From assembly GCF_030403435.1 (NCBI RefSeq), contig NZ_JAUEPH010000002.1:620001-684000 (forward strand): a DNA stretch of 64,000 nucleotides, given 5' to 3'. The first letter of the stretch is position 1. Each line of letters opens with the position of its first letter. The position numbers were made by a program, and so were the translations under genes. The notes beneath the pieces were generated by a model. It ran no database searches, was not told the origin of the DNA, and was given only the letters and a program-made list of their open reading frames with translations. This document shows, piece after piece, positions 8,017-16,636 of the stretch. Source of the DNA: Algoriphagus sediminis (GTDB lineage: Bacteria > Bacteroidota > Bacteroidia > Cytophagales > Cyclobacteriaceae).

Positions 8017-8949
8017 ATGCAGAATCAGGATATACCATTTTTAGGTGTAGACGTGGGCGGAACCCATCTTAAAATTGGATTAGTTAATAAATCCGGTGAA
8101 ATACTTGACTTTCAGAAAGAAGAGACCACTACATACAGGGAGTATCCGGAGGGATTTGGTCCCAAATTCATTAAGGAGCTCGGTAAATACTTGGATAAGT
8201 ATCCAGAGGTTCGGGAAGTAGGCATTGGTTTGCCTGGGCTGATTTCTAAGGATAGAACCGTTCCGCTGGAAATCCCGGCGATCCCAGGGTTAAACGGGTT
8301 CAAATTAAAAGAAGGGCTAAAGAAAGCCTATCCAGAACATGATTTCTTTCTCGAGAATGATGCCGCTGCCGCTGCAATAGGTGAATTTTATTTTGGTCAA
8401 GATGACCCAGCTGAAAACTTCCTTTTTATCACTTTAGGAACTGGTATTGGAAGTGCCTTGGTACTGGATGGTCAAGTTTTCAAGGGTTCGAGAGGAAATG
8501 CCATGGAAATGGGGCATATGTTGGCTCGTGACAATGCTAGATTGGAAACTTTGGTAGGACGCGGAGGGATTTTAAATATTCTCGATAAATATCTAAAAGC
8601 ACACCCTGATCAGGCTGGAGATTTAGCTCATGAAGTTCCAGGCATTCATATGCTTGTAAAAGGTGCCAGAGAAAATAATCCGGTGGCTTTAAAAGTTTTT
8701 GAAGAAGTAGGAGAAATTCTTGGAGCCGCTATTGTCTCTACCGTTAGAATTCTTGATGTTACCGAAATCTATTTTGGGGGTGGGGTTTCAGCCGGACTTG
8801 AATTCATTTTGCCAAGCATGAAAAAAGTGCTAAATGAATCACTAACCTCGTATTACACAAAAAGCCTTCACCTCAAAAGAGCTACTTTAGAAAACGACGC
8901 GGGAACCCTCGGAGCGGCGGCTCTTTGCTTTATGGGTTCAGGTTTGTAA
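8017..8949 (+). CDS. ROK family sugar kinase without the usual zinc motif
   Basis: This 310-residue actin-fold kinase has the phosphate-1 loop GVDVGGTHLKIG, the substrate loop GIGLPGL, the catalytic Asp segment ENDAAAAAIGEF, and the phosphate-2 motif TLGTGIGSALVL. ROK proteins phosphorylate glucose, allose, N-acetylated sugars or other hexoses in the cytoplasm. The sequence after EMGHM reads LARDNARLETLVG and lacks the CxCGxxGCxE zinc motif common in the family, so it belongs to a zinc-free subgroup. No DNA-binding domain precedes it, so it is an enzyme, not a repressor. Its 3' end overlaps the convergent lipoprotein gene by 20 bases. The sugar is not predictable. Confidence 0.88.
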   Translation: MQNQDIPFLGVDVGGTHLKIGLVNKSGEILDFQKEETTTYREYPEGFGPKFIKELGKYLDKYPEVREVGIGLPGLISKDRTVPLEIPAIPGLNGFKLKEGLKKAYPEHDFFLENDAAAAAIGEFYFGQDDPAENFLFITLGTGIGSALVLDGQVFKGSRGNAMEMGHMLARDNARLETLVGRGGILNILDKYLKAHPDQAGDLAHEVPGIHMLVKGARENNPVALKVFEEVGEILGAAIVSTVRILDVTEIYFGGGVSAGLEFILPSMKKVLNESLTSYYTKSLHLKRATLENDAGTLGAAALCFMGSGL

Positions 8950-9313
8950 TCGTCACTTCAGATACTTTACTTATTGCATTCATTCGAAAAAGGACCTTTA
9001 AGGGTTCTTTTTCTGTTTCTACCCCTTCACAGTCCCTACTTGGTTCCAAAAAGTAGAAAAAGAAACTTTGGCTTTTATCCACTAGCTCTACACGATCTGG
9101 TCTGCCCAAAGTCTTAATTATGGATTGATTGGAGGCTCCAAGGAAAGTATTTTTTATTCTTCTTATCTCTTCCAAATCCTGAATTCTCAGCCCGTTACAT
9201 CCATACCGATCTGCTTTCCAATTTTCCAGATTGATATCACCAGCGTCCAGCTTTGAACTGCATGAGCCAAGGACTAAAACAAGTCCCAGAACTGCTATTA
9301 AAATTCTACCCAT
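8930..9313 (-). CDS. Small BamE/SmpA-like lipoprotein, 127 aa
   Basis: I placed the start at the ATG at 9311-9313, which gives a classic lipoprotein signal (MGRILIAVLGLVLVLGSC, Cys18). A longer in-frame reading would overlap the upstream oxygenase gene by 83 bases. The mature part contains FLGASNQSIIKTLGRPDRVE followed by an aromatic strand (FFFYFLEPS), which recalls the GxxxxxVxxxLGxPxxxxxxxxxYYL pattern of BamE/SmpA-like domains. That resemblance is only suggestive. It begins 1 base after the oxygenase stop and so is cotranscribed with it. Its 3' end overlaps the ROK kinase gene tail by 20 bases. Confidence 0.7.
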   Translation of the reverse strand: MGRILIAVLGLVLVLGSCSSKLDAGDINLENWKADRYGCNGLRIQDLEEIRRIKNTFLGASNQSIIKTLGRPDRVELVDKSQSFFFYFLEPSRDCEGVETEKEPLKVLFRMNAISKVSEVTITNLNP

Positions 9314-9314
9314 T

Positions 9315-10547
9315 TTAAAGAGAGGCTGAAGTAATTTGATCTTTTTGTTGCTGGTTTTTAAATAGCCAGGCAAAGGAAACAAGGGCATAAATTGCAATGA
9401 AAGTACTTAAAATGGGAATGGAGATTAAGGAATTGAAAAGAAGAAATAGCACAGTGGAAAAAACCAATATCCTCAAAATCTCCTGTGGAAGAAACCAATT
9501 TCGTTTCTCAAAAATCCCGGAAAAACTTATGGTTGTCCAAATAATTATAGCACTTACACCAACTTTGATCATCCATTCAAAAGCGTTCACTTGAAATAGG
9601 AAAAAACCTGTGAGGACCAGCAGGAGGATGTACTGAAAGAAAACGTACCAGTTGAAACTTGGAGGCACCACAGTATCATACTTTTTAAAATCTTTTCCCG
9701 GTTCCTTAGGGGCACGATAACCTCCAAGGTAATCCGGTAACCATCCTGGTTTATTGAATAGATACCTGACTTTATCGCCCCATTTAGGAATCATGGCTAA
9801 TTCTTCTTTCATGGTGGCGTAATGCGCCAGATTCACCCAAAAGGGATTCCAACTGTTTACCGGAGTGGTAATTCCATAGGTAGGGGTCTCCTCCTCCTCC
9901 TGAAATGTGCCAAACCATTTATCGAAAATGATAAAAGTTCCTCCATGGTTTTTGTCTATATACTTAGGATTTCTTCCATGGTGCACTCGATGATGAGATG
10001 GAGTATTCATGAATTTTTCCAGAAAACCCATCTTGCCAATAGCTTCTGTGTGGATCCAAAATTGATAAAGCAGGTTTATTCCCGAGGCTAAAACAAGCAT
10101 CACCGGATCGAACCCCAAAATGGCTAGTGGGAAATAGAAGAAAAAAGTCCAGAAGGTTTGGGTGCTGCTTTGCCGCAAGGCAACTGAAAGATTATACTCC
10201 TCACTGGAGTGATGAACCACATGTCCTCCCCAGAAAAGATTGATTTCATGACTTTTGCGATGAGCCCAATAATAGCAAAGATCGTAAAGGAAAAAGAGCA
10301 ACAGAAAAGTCCAGATATTATTAGGAATCTGTAAAAGGGCCAGGTTTTCGTAAATGAGCGTATAAATCCCAATGGAGATAACTTTTACGAATACTCCTGT
10401 TACCTGAGAAATCACTCCACAGTTGATATTGGTTACAGCATCATTTAAGCGATAACCCGGGTGTTTTTGGAAACGAAGAGTGATCATTTCTATGGCCATC
10501 AGAATAAAATACATCGGGATGGCGATCACTACCGGACTGAGGTTCAT
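9315..10547 (-). CDS. Sterol desaturase / fatty acid hydroxylase superfamily membrane protein (AGMO-like)
   Basis: The 410-residue polytopic protein has the histidine clusters that bind a di-iron centre: HRKSH (His96, His100), HVVHH (His109, His112, His113), HTE (His166), SHHRVHH (His185-190) and NHGG (His201). These match the fatty acid hydroxylase superfamily. The spacing and the HHGRNPKYIDKNHGG segment most resemble alkylglycerol monooxygenase-like members. About eight hydrophobic segments are visible, including an extra C-terminal set after residue 300. The likely role is oxygen-dependent modification of a membrane lipid. It is followed 1 base later by a small lipoprotein gene. A TATATTTG element lies at 10579-10586, about 32 bases upstream. 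Confidence 0.85.
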   Translation of the reverse strand: MNLSPVVIAIPMYFILMAIEMITLRFQKHPGYRLNDAVTNINCGVISQVTGVFVKVISIGIYTLIYENLALLQIPNNIWTFLLLFFLYDLCYYWAHRKSHEINLFWGGHVVHHSSEEYNLSVALRQSSTQTFWTFFFYFPLAILGFDPVMLVLASGINLLYQFWIHTEAIGKMGFLEKFMNTPSHHRVHHGRNPKYIDKNHGGTFIIFDKWFGTFQEEEETPTYGITTPVNSWNPFWVNLAHYATMKEELAMIPKWGDKVRYLFNKPGWLPDYLGGYRAPKEPGKDFKKYDTVVPPSFNWYVFFQYILLLVLTGFFLFQVNAFEWMIKVGVSAIIIWTTISFSGIFEKRNWFLPQEILRILVFSTVLFLLFNSLISIPILSTFIAIYALVSFAWLFKNQQQKDQITSASL

Positions 10548-10578
10548 TGTTTTGGGTAATTTTCCTGAAACTAACTGT

Positions 10579-10586
10579 CAAATATA
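10579..10586 (-). promoter_or_regulatory. Candidate -7 element for the AGMO-like gene
   Basis: The minus-strand sequence TATATTTG is a perfect TAnnTTTG match, 32 bases upstream of the start codon. No convincing -33 TTTG is seen at the right distance. Confidence 0.35.
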
Positions 10587-10666
10587 ATCAATAATCGAAC
10601 ACCTTATGGGATGATTCTGTTCACTCAAATCCTTTATATTAGCATTTGAAATCCCCCGATAAATTT

Positions 10667-11149
10667 ATGTACAGTCGTTTCGGAAAAGTCTTCTATTTCT
10701 TCATGGTTTTTGGATTCATTTTTTTCTTGCTGTATTTCTATTCAGCAATGCCAGAAACTGTTCAGTACCAACCTGACTCACCTACAGAGCATGGAAGAGA
10801 TGCTTTTTTTTATAGCATTATTGCCTTGTTTGTGGTGTGCAACTTAGTGGTTTTGTTGCCTCCGAAATTGCTCGAAACCAAAACTCATAACGGCCTGCAT
10901 AAGCTTTTCCCGGTAGGAGATGATTACAGAGATTATTTTCTAGCATGGTTTTATACTTTTGGAGCGATTCTGAATACCTGTCTTTTAGTTATGGTTTTCT
11001 TTGTTCATGCCATCAATAATCAGGAAGGAATTAATGCATCAGAATTCAATTTCTTCTTTTACTTAATCCCGCTTTTGCTCGTTATTTGGGTGATAGCTTT
11101 TTTTATTCTATTAGTCAATAAATTCAAACAAGTGAGATTAGATTCTTAG
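10667..11149 (+). CDS. Four-helix membrane protein upstream of parE, 160 aa
   Basis: I prefer the ATG at 10667 (MYSRFGKVF). A TTG at 10646 would add seven residues. The protein has about four transmembrane segments (near residues 6-26, 49-66, 94-117 and 128-150) and no recognisable catalytic motif. It ends 13 bases before parE and is likely the first gene of the parE-parC-trmH transcript. Function unknown. Confidence 0.72.
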   Translation: MYSRFGKVFYFFMVFGFIFFLLYFYSAMPETVQYQPDSPTEHGRDAFFYSIIALFVVCNLVVLLPPKLLETKTHNGLHKLFPVGDDYRDYFLAWFYTFGAILNTCLLVMVFFVHAINNQEGINASEFNFFFYLIPLLLVIWVIAFFILLVNKFKQVRLDS

Positions 11150-11162
11150 AATCTATTAGCCT

Positions 11163-13058
11163 ATGGCAGAAAAAGTTCAATACAACGAGGATAGTATCAA
11201 GTCACTGGATTGGCGGGAGCATATTCGCCTAAGACCAGGGATGTACATTGGAAAACTAGGGGATGGAAGTGCGCAGGATGATGGTATTTATGTTTTAGTC
11301 AAGGAGATATTAGATAACTCCATCGATGAGCACATGATGGGTCATGGCCGTACCATCGAGGTTAAGATTTCCGAGCACAAAGTGGAGGTAAGAGATTATG
11401 GCCGAGGAATTCCTCTGGGAAAGGTCATCGATTGCGTTTCCAAAATAAATACGGGTGGAAAATATGACTCCGGAGCATTCCAGAAATCGGTAGGACTAAA
11501 TGGGGTGGGTACCAAAGCTGTAAATGCCCTTTCCGATTATTTTAAAGTTCAATCATACCGTGACGGGGAAACTAAAGTTGCCGAATTCGAAAAAGGCGTC
11601 TTGGTCAATGATCAAAAAGTGGGTAAAACTTCAGATCGAAATGGGACTAAAATAGTGTTCTCGCCAGATGCCAGTGTCTTCAAGAATTATCATTTCATTC
11701 CTGAATACCTTGAAAACCAGATATGGAATTATGCATACCTAAATGCAGGTTTGACCATAAATTATAATGGGAAGAAATATTTCTCGGATAAAGGGCTTTA
11801 TGATTTACTTTCGAATAAAGTAGATGAAGAGGCCTGCAGGTATCCTATCATCCATTTAAAGGGGAATGACATAGAAGTGGCTCTGACTCATACCAATCAG
11901 TATGGTGAGGAGTACTACTCTTTTGTAAATGGACAGTATACCACCCAGGGAGGAACGCATTTGGCGGCCTTTAGGGAGAGCATAGTGAAGACGGTCCGTG
12001 ATTTCTATAAAAAGGACTACGACTCAGCGGATATCCGGCAGAGTGTGGTTGGAGCGATAGCAATTCGAGTTCAAGAGCCAGTTTTTGAATCTCAGACCAA
12101 AACAAAGCTAGGTTCGCAGTCTGTGGGTCCTGATGGTCCAACTGTAAGGACTTTTGTAAACGAATTCCTAAGGGTTGAGCTGGATAATTACCTACATAAA
12201 AATCCGAAAGCCGCAGATGCTTTACTGAAGAGGATTCTTCAGTCCGAAAGAGAACGCAAGGAGATTTCAGGTATTAAAAAACTTGCCAATGAGCGGGCGA
12301 AGAAGGCCAATCTTCATAATAAAAAGCTTAGAGATTGTAGAGTGCACTATGATGATAACAAGGGCGATGAAGAACTGAAAAATGAAACCATGCTTTTCAT
12401 TACTGAAGGTGATTCAGCATCAGGGTCCATCACCAAATCCAGAAATGTGCAGACTCAGGCGGTCTTTTCATTAAGGGGAAAACCCCTGAACTGCTATGGC
12501 ATGACCAAGAAGGTGGTTTATGAAAATGAGGAGTTTAACCTTCTTCAGCATGCGTTGAATATTGAGGATGGGATTGATGGATTGCGTTATAGAAAAATTG
12601 TGATTGCGACAGATGCGGATGTTGACGGTATGCACATCCGCTTACTCATCATGACCTATTTTCTTCAGTTCTTTCCCGATTTGGTAAGAAATGGGCATCT
12701 ATTCATTTTGGATACGCCTCTTTTTAGAGTCCGAAATAAAAAGGAGACTATTTATTGCTACTCTGATGAGGAGCGTCAAAGAGCCATCCATAAACTTGGA
12801 GGAAAACCAGAAATCACCCGTTTCAAGGGACTGGGAGAGATTTCTCCGGAGGAATTTGGAGGGTTTATCGGAGAGGATATAAGGTTAGAACCTATCATAT
12901 TAAACAAGGAGACCAAAATTGCTGACCTTCTGAAGTTCTATATGGGTAAAAACACTCCGGACAGACAAAACTTTATCATAGATAATCTGAAAATAGAAAA
13001 AGACCTGGATCTCGGTGGGGAGTCAAAAGCTGAGGAGGAGGAAATAGAAGCAGCTTAA
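11163..13058 (+). CDS. parE: DNA topoisomerase IV subunit B
   Basis: The 631-residue GHKL ATPase shows [10 protein letters not shown] and DYGRGIP (ATP-binding), [14 protein letters not shown] (lid), and the Toprim motifs EGDSASGS and [10 protein letters not shown]. The LRGKPLN segment and compact length fit ParE/GyrB. ParE is chosen because the gene sits directly upstream of a ParC-type subunit A. The A2B2 enzyme separates linked daughter chromosomes and removes supercoils. The last dozen or so residues are acidic. The gap to parC is 37 bases with no terminator. Confidence 0.93.
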   Translation: MAEKVQYNEDSIKSLDWREHIRLRPGMYIGKLGDGSAQDDGIYVLVKEILDNSIDEHMMGHGRTIEVKISEHKVEVRDYGRGIPLGKVIDCVSKINTGGKYDSGAFQKSVGLNGVGTKAVNALSDYFKVQSYRDGETKVAEFEKGVLVNDQKVGKTSDRNGTKIVFSPDASVFKNYHFIPEYLENQIWNYAYLNAGLTINYNGKKYFSDKGLYDLLSNKVDEEACRYPIIHLKGNDIEVALTHTNQYGEEYYSFVNGQYTTQGGTHLAAFRESIVKTVRDFYKKDYDSADIRQSVVGAIAIRVQEPVFESQTKTKLGSQSVGPDGPTVRTFVNEFLRVELDNYLHKNPKAADALLKRILQSERERKEISGIKKLANERAKKANLHNKKLRDCRVHYDDNKGDEELKNETMLFITEGDSASGSITKSRNVQTQAVFSLRGKPLNCYGMTKKVVYENEEFNLLQHALNIEDGIDGLRYRKIVIATDADVDGMHIRLLIMTYFLQFFPDLVRNGHLFILDTPLFRVRNKKETIYCYSDEERQRAIHKLGGKPEITRFKGLGEISPEEFGGFIGEDIRLEPIILNKETKIADLLKFYMGKNTPDRQNFIIDNLKIEKDLDLGGESKAEEEEIEAA

Positions 13059-13095
13059 AGGATTTTAGGTCTCAGGTCAAAATTTTAATAAATAA

Positions 13096-15852
13096 ATGAG
13101 CGAGGAGAATAACACTCACGAAAATAACGACGAGGATTTACAAGTATCTGTTCCGGTTTCCGGAATGTATAAGGACTGGTTTTTAGATTATGCTTCCTAT
13201 GTAATTCTGGAGCGCGCCGTACCTGCCATTGAGGATGGATTAAAGCCTGTACAGAGAAGGATCCTTCATGCCATGAAGGAAATGGATGATGGGCGCTTTA
13301 ATAAGGTGGCAAACATTATTGGTCAGTCCATGCAGTATCACCCTCATGGTGATGCATCCATTGGGGACGCCATTGTTAACCTAGGCCAAAAAGACCTGCT
13401 GATAGAAACTCAGGGAAATTGGGGAGATATCCGAACCGGTGATAGGGCCGCCGCCGCCAGATATATTGAGGCAAGACTTTCCAAGTTTGCCTTGGAAGTA
13501 GTTTTCAATCCTCAAACCACCGAATGGCAGCTATCTTACGATGGCCGTAAAAAAGAACCGATTACTCTTCCCGTTAAATTCCCACTTTTACTTGCTCAGG
13601 GTGTGGAAGGGATTGCTGTTGGTCTTTCGACCAAAATTCTTCCTCATAACTTTTGTGAGCTAATCGAGCAATCCATCAAGGTTTTAAAGGGTAAGAAACC
13701 GAAGATTTTTCCAGATTTTGCCACAGGAGGTCTAGCAGATTTTTCTGAATACAATGAAGGCCAAAGAGGCGGTAGGGTAAAGGTTAGAGCAAAAATAGAA
13801 GAAGTAGACAGTAAGTCACTTGCCATCAGAGAGATACCTTATGGTGAAACTACGGATTCATTGATAGATTCTATTCTGAAAGCCAATGATAAAGGAAAGA
13901 TCAAAATCAAAAAGGTGGTTGATAATACTGCCAAGGATGTAGAGATTATCGTGCATTTAGCCACAGGGGTTTCACCTGATGTAACTATCGATGCCTTATA
14001 TGCTTTCACGAATTGTGAGGTTTCCATTTCACCCAATGCCTGTGTAATTGTAGAGGAGAAGCCGGTATTCATGTCGGTGAATGATATTCTCACTTACAAT
14101 ACTAGTCAGACGAAGGATCTCCTCAAGCGAGAGCTGGAAATCCGGCGGGGAGAATTAATGGAGAAGTTACTTTTCTCATCACTTGAGAAGATCTTCATAG
14201 AAAATAGAATTTACCGGGATATCGAAGAGTGTGAAACTTGGGAAGCAGTGTTGGAAGCAATTGATTCCGGTTTGGAGCCCTATAAGCCGGATTTTTATCG
14301 AGAAATCACTCAGGATGACTTGGTTCGCTTGACAGAAATTCGGATCAAACGAATCTCAAAATTTGACGCTTTCAAGGCGGATGAATTGATGAGAAGACTT
14401 CAGGAGGAACTGGATCAGGTGAATTATAACCTCGAAAACCTGACTGATTATGCCATTGGGTATTATCAGAAGCTTCTGGATAAGTATGGCAAAGGAAGAG
14501 AAAGAAAGACTGAGATCCGGGCTTTTGACACCATCAAAGCCACAGTAGTTGCAGCAAACAATGCCAAGCTTTATGTAAATCGAAAAGATGGTTTTGTTGG
14601 CTTTGGTCTGAAGAAGGAAGAGTTTGTAAGTGAATGTTCAGACCTGGACGATATTCTTGTCATTCGAAGAGATGGAATCTGCATGGTGTCCAAAATCCAA
14701 GAAAAAAACTTCATGGGTAAGGATATTCTGTACGTAGGAGTTTTTAGGAAGGGCGATGAAAGGATGGTTTATAACCTGATTTATCTTGACGGTGGCTCCG
14801 GTAGGACCATGGTAAAAAGATTTCAGGTTTTAGCAGTTACCAGAGATAAAGAATATGTTCTCACTAAAGGTGCAAAAGGTTCTAAAGTTCTCTATTTGAC
14901 GGCAAATCCAAATGGTGAGGCGGAAATCGTTACCGTTAGCTTGACTCAAGGAGCCAAGGCAAGAGTGAAAGTTTTTGATTTCGATTTTGCCACTTTAGAC
15001 ATAAAAGGAAGAGGTGCCGGAGGAAATATCCTTACCAAATACCCTGTACGCAAAGTGGTGCTTAAAATGGAAGGGGTTTCCACGCTTGGTGGTTTAGATA
15101 TTTATTATGATTCAGTGGTGGGTAGGCTTAATACCGACGAGAGAGGAGAGCTAATTGATAATTTCCTCGGTGACGACAGAATTTTGGCAATCTATAAAAA
15201 TGGCGAATATGAGCTAACGAGTTTTGAGCTGACCAATCGCTACGATGCTCCAAATCTCCTTTTAATTGAAAAATTCGATCCTGAGAAAGTTATATCGGTG
15301 GTTTATTATGATGGTGCCAGCAAAACTCACTATGTGAAACGCTTCCAGATCGAAACTAGCACTTTGAATAAGCGATTTAACTTTATCACCGAGCACAGGT
15401 CCTCAAAGCTCTTGATAGCATCTACCGCAAAGCAGCCGCAGGTAAAGGCCACTATATTGAAGAATAAGGAGAGAGTAGAAACAGAATATGATCTGGATAT
15501 GCTTATTGATGTAAAGGGGTGGAAAGCTATTGGTAATAAATTGAGCAATTATCCAGTGAAGAAATTGGTGCTTTTGGACACAGATTCTGAAGAGGTGGAA
15601 ATTGAACAAAAGGAGGAGGAAGGTGAGTCTGAGAAGGCTGATTCAAATTCTCCGAAAGGAGAATTAAATTCCGGTAAAACTGTTGAAAAAAAGCCAACAG
15701 TAGAAAAAGCGAAAGCTGTTACCAAATCTGAAGACAAAAAGAAGACCGAATCTGAATCAGAGAATTCTGAAGGGGATGATTTAGAAGTGGGGTCCACCAT
15801 TGACCTTTCTCCAAAAAAGAAAGATAGTGATGATCAACTGGGGCTTTTCTAA
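13096..15852 (+). CDS. parC: DNA topoisomerase IV subunit A
   Basis: The 918-residue protein has the winged-helix/tower breakage-reunion domain with the catalytic Tyr123 in AAARYIEARLS, the GDGLKPVQRR-like EDGLKPVQRRIL start, and YHPHGDASIGDA. It has GNWGD, not the GNFGS typical of GyrA. The C-terminal beta-pinwheel follows, without a clear GyrA box. A charged, low-complexity tail fills about residues 840-918. It cuts and rejoins DNA as the partner of ParE. The position equal to quinolone-contacting Ser80 of E. coli ParC is Ala here (A87). The stop overlaps the next ATG (TAATG), so the methylase is translationally coupled. Confidence 0.93.
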   Translation: MSEENNTHENNDEDLQVSVPVSGMYKDWFLDYASYVILERAVPAIEDGLKPVQRRILHAMKEMDDGRFNKVANIIGQSMQYHPHGDASIGDAIVNLGQKDLLIETQGNWGDIRTGDRAAAARYIEARLSKFALEVVFNPQTTEWQLSYDGRKKEPITLPVKFPLLLAQGVEGIAVGLSTKILPHNFCELIEQSIKVLKGKKPKIFPDFATGGLADFSEYNEGQRGGRVKVRAKIEEVDSKSLAIREIPYGETTDSLIDSILKANDKGKIKIKKVVDNTAKDVEIIVHLATGVSPDVTIDALYAFTNCEVSISPNACVIVEEKPVFMSVNDILTYNTSQTKDLLKRELEIRRGELMEKLLFSSLEKIFIENRIYRDIEECETWEAVLEAIDSGLEPYKPDFYREITQDDLVRLTEIRIKRISKFDAFKADELMRRLQEELDQVNYNLENLTDYAIGYYQKLLDKYGKGRERKTEIRAFDTIKATVVAANNAKLYVNRKDGFVGFGLKKEEFVSECSDLDDILVIRRDGICMVSKIQEKNFMGKDILYVGVFRKGDERMVYNLIYLDGGSGRTMVKRFQVLAVTRDKEYVLTKGAKGSKVLYLTANPNGEAEIVTVSLTQGAKARVKVFDFDFATLDIKGRGAGGNILTKYPVRKVVLKMEGVSTLGGLDIYYDSVVGRLNTDERGELIDNFLGDDRILAIYKNGEYELTSFELTNRYDAPNLLLIEKFDPEKVISVVYYDGASKTHYVKRFQIETSTLNKRFNFITEHRSSKLLIASTAKQPQVKATILKNKERVETEYDLDMLIDVKGWKAIGNKLSNYPVKKLVLLDTDSEEVEIEQKEEEGESEKADSNSPKGELNSGKTVEKKPTVEKAKAVTKSEDKKKTESESENSEGDDLEVGSTIDLSPKKKDSDDQLGLF

Positions 15853-16574
15853 TGAGGTCTTTTGAAGATATTCAAAGCTCAATATCTTTTCAAAGGGCAT
15901 TCAAAGCCTATTTAAAAAAGTATGTAACCCCTCATAAACAACAGCTGATTCGTGCGGTCTTATCGAAAAGGACGAGAAAATTCACAGTGGTTTTGGAGGA
16001 TATCTATAAACCTCACAACGCCAGTGCTGTTCTTCGAACTTGTGATTGCTTCGGCATACAGGATGTGCATGTGATTGAGAAATCTAAGGAGTATCATATT
16101 AATCCTTATGTCACCAGGGGCGCCGCTCAATGGATAACCTTACATAAGTATTTTAATGCGGAGGGCTCTTCTGTTCAAGATTGCTTTGGGACTCTCAAGA
16201 AGTCGGGTTATAAGATTTTTGCAACGAGTCCAGAAGCCGGATCAATTCCAGTACAGGACCTAGATGCGAGCCAAAAGATCGCTCTAGTTTTTGGAAATGA
16301 ACACGAAGGAGTTTCGGAAGAAGTGAAAAGCTCCTGCGATGGAATGGTTCATATCCCTATGCATGGATTTTCAGAGAGTTTTAATATCTCGGTTGCTGCG
16401 GCGATTTTTTTATATGAATTGACTAAAGGAAAAAGCTTTGAATCGGATCCGGAATATTTCCTCTCAAAGGAAGAGAAGGATGAAATTGAGTATCACTGGT
16501 TTCGGGACGTCGTGAAGAATGTGGATGCTCATGAAGCCAAGTTTATTAAGATCTGGGGGAAAGATCAGGTGTAA
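15852..16574 (+). CDS. TrmH/SpoU family RNA 2'-O-methyltransferase
   Basis: The 240-residue protein contains the three SpoU motifs: the N-rich NASAVLRTCDCFGI, FGNEHEGVSEE, and the deep-knot MHGFSESFNISVAAAIFLYEL. It most resembles TrmH, which methylates G18 of tRNA using S-adenosylmethionine; an rRNA target is also possible. The C-terminal helical extension (residues about 195-240) is typical of TrmH. The start codon shares one base with the parC stop. Confidence 0.88.
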   Translation: MRSFEDIQSSISFQRAFKAYLKKYVTPHKQQLIRAVLSKRTRKFTVVLEDIYKPHNASAVLRTCDCFGIQDVHVIEKSKEYHINPYVTRGAAQWITLHKYFNAEGSSVQDCFGTLKKSGYKIFATSPEAGSIPVQDLDASQKIALVFGNEHEGVSEEVKSSCDGMVHIPMHGFSESFNISVAAAIFLYELTKGKSFESDPEYFLSKEEKDEIEYHWFRDVVKNVDAHEAKFIKIWGKDQV

Positions 16575-16636
16575 TTTTGAGGAACTAGTTTATCAAGTAA
16601 GGCTGAAATAATATCTTTAGGAAAATCACCTAAAGC

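Noticed and set aside
15330-15800. Several minus-strand frames inside parC
   Set aside because: They are antisense shadows of the parC coding sequence, including its low-complexity charged tail, with no independent support.
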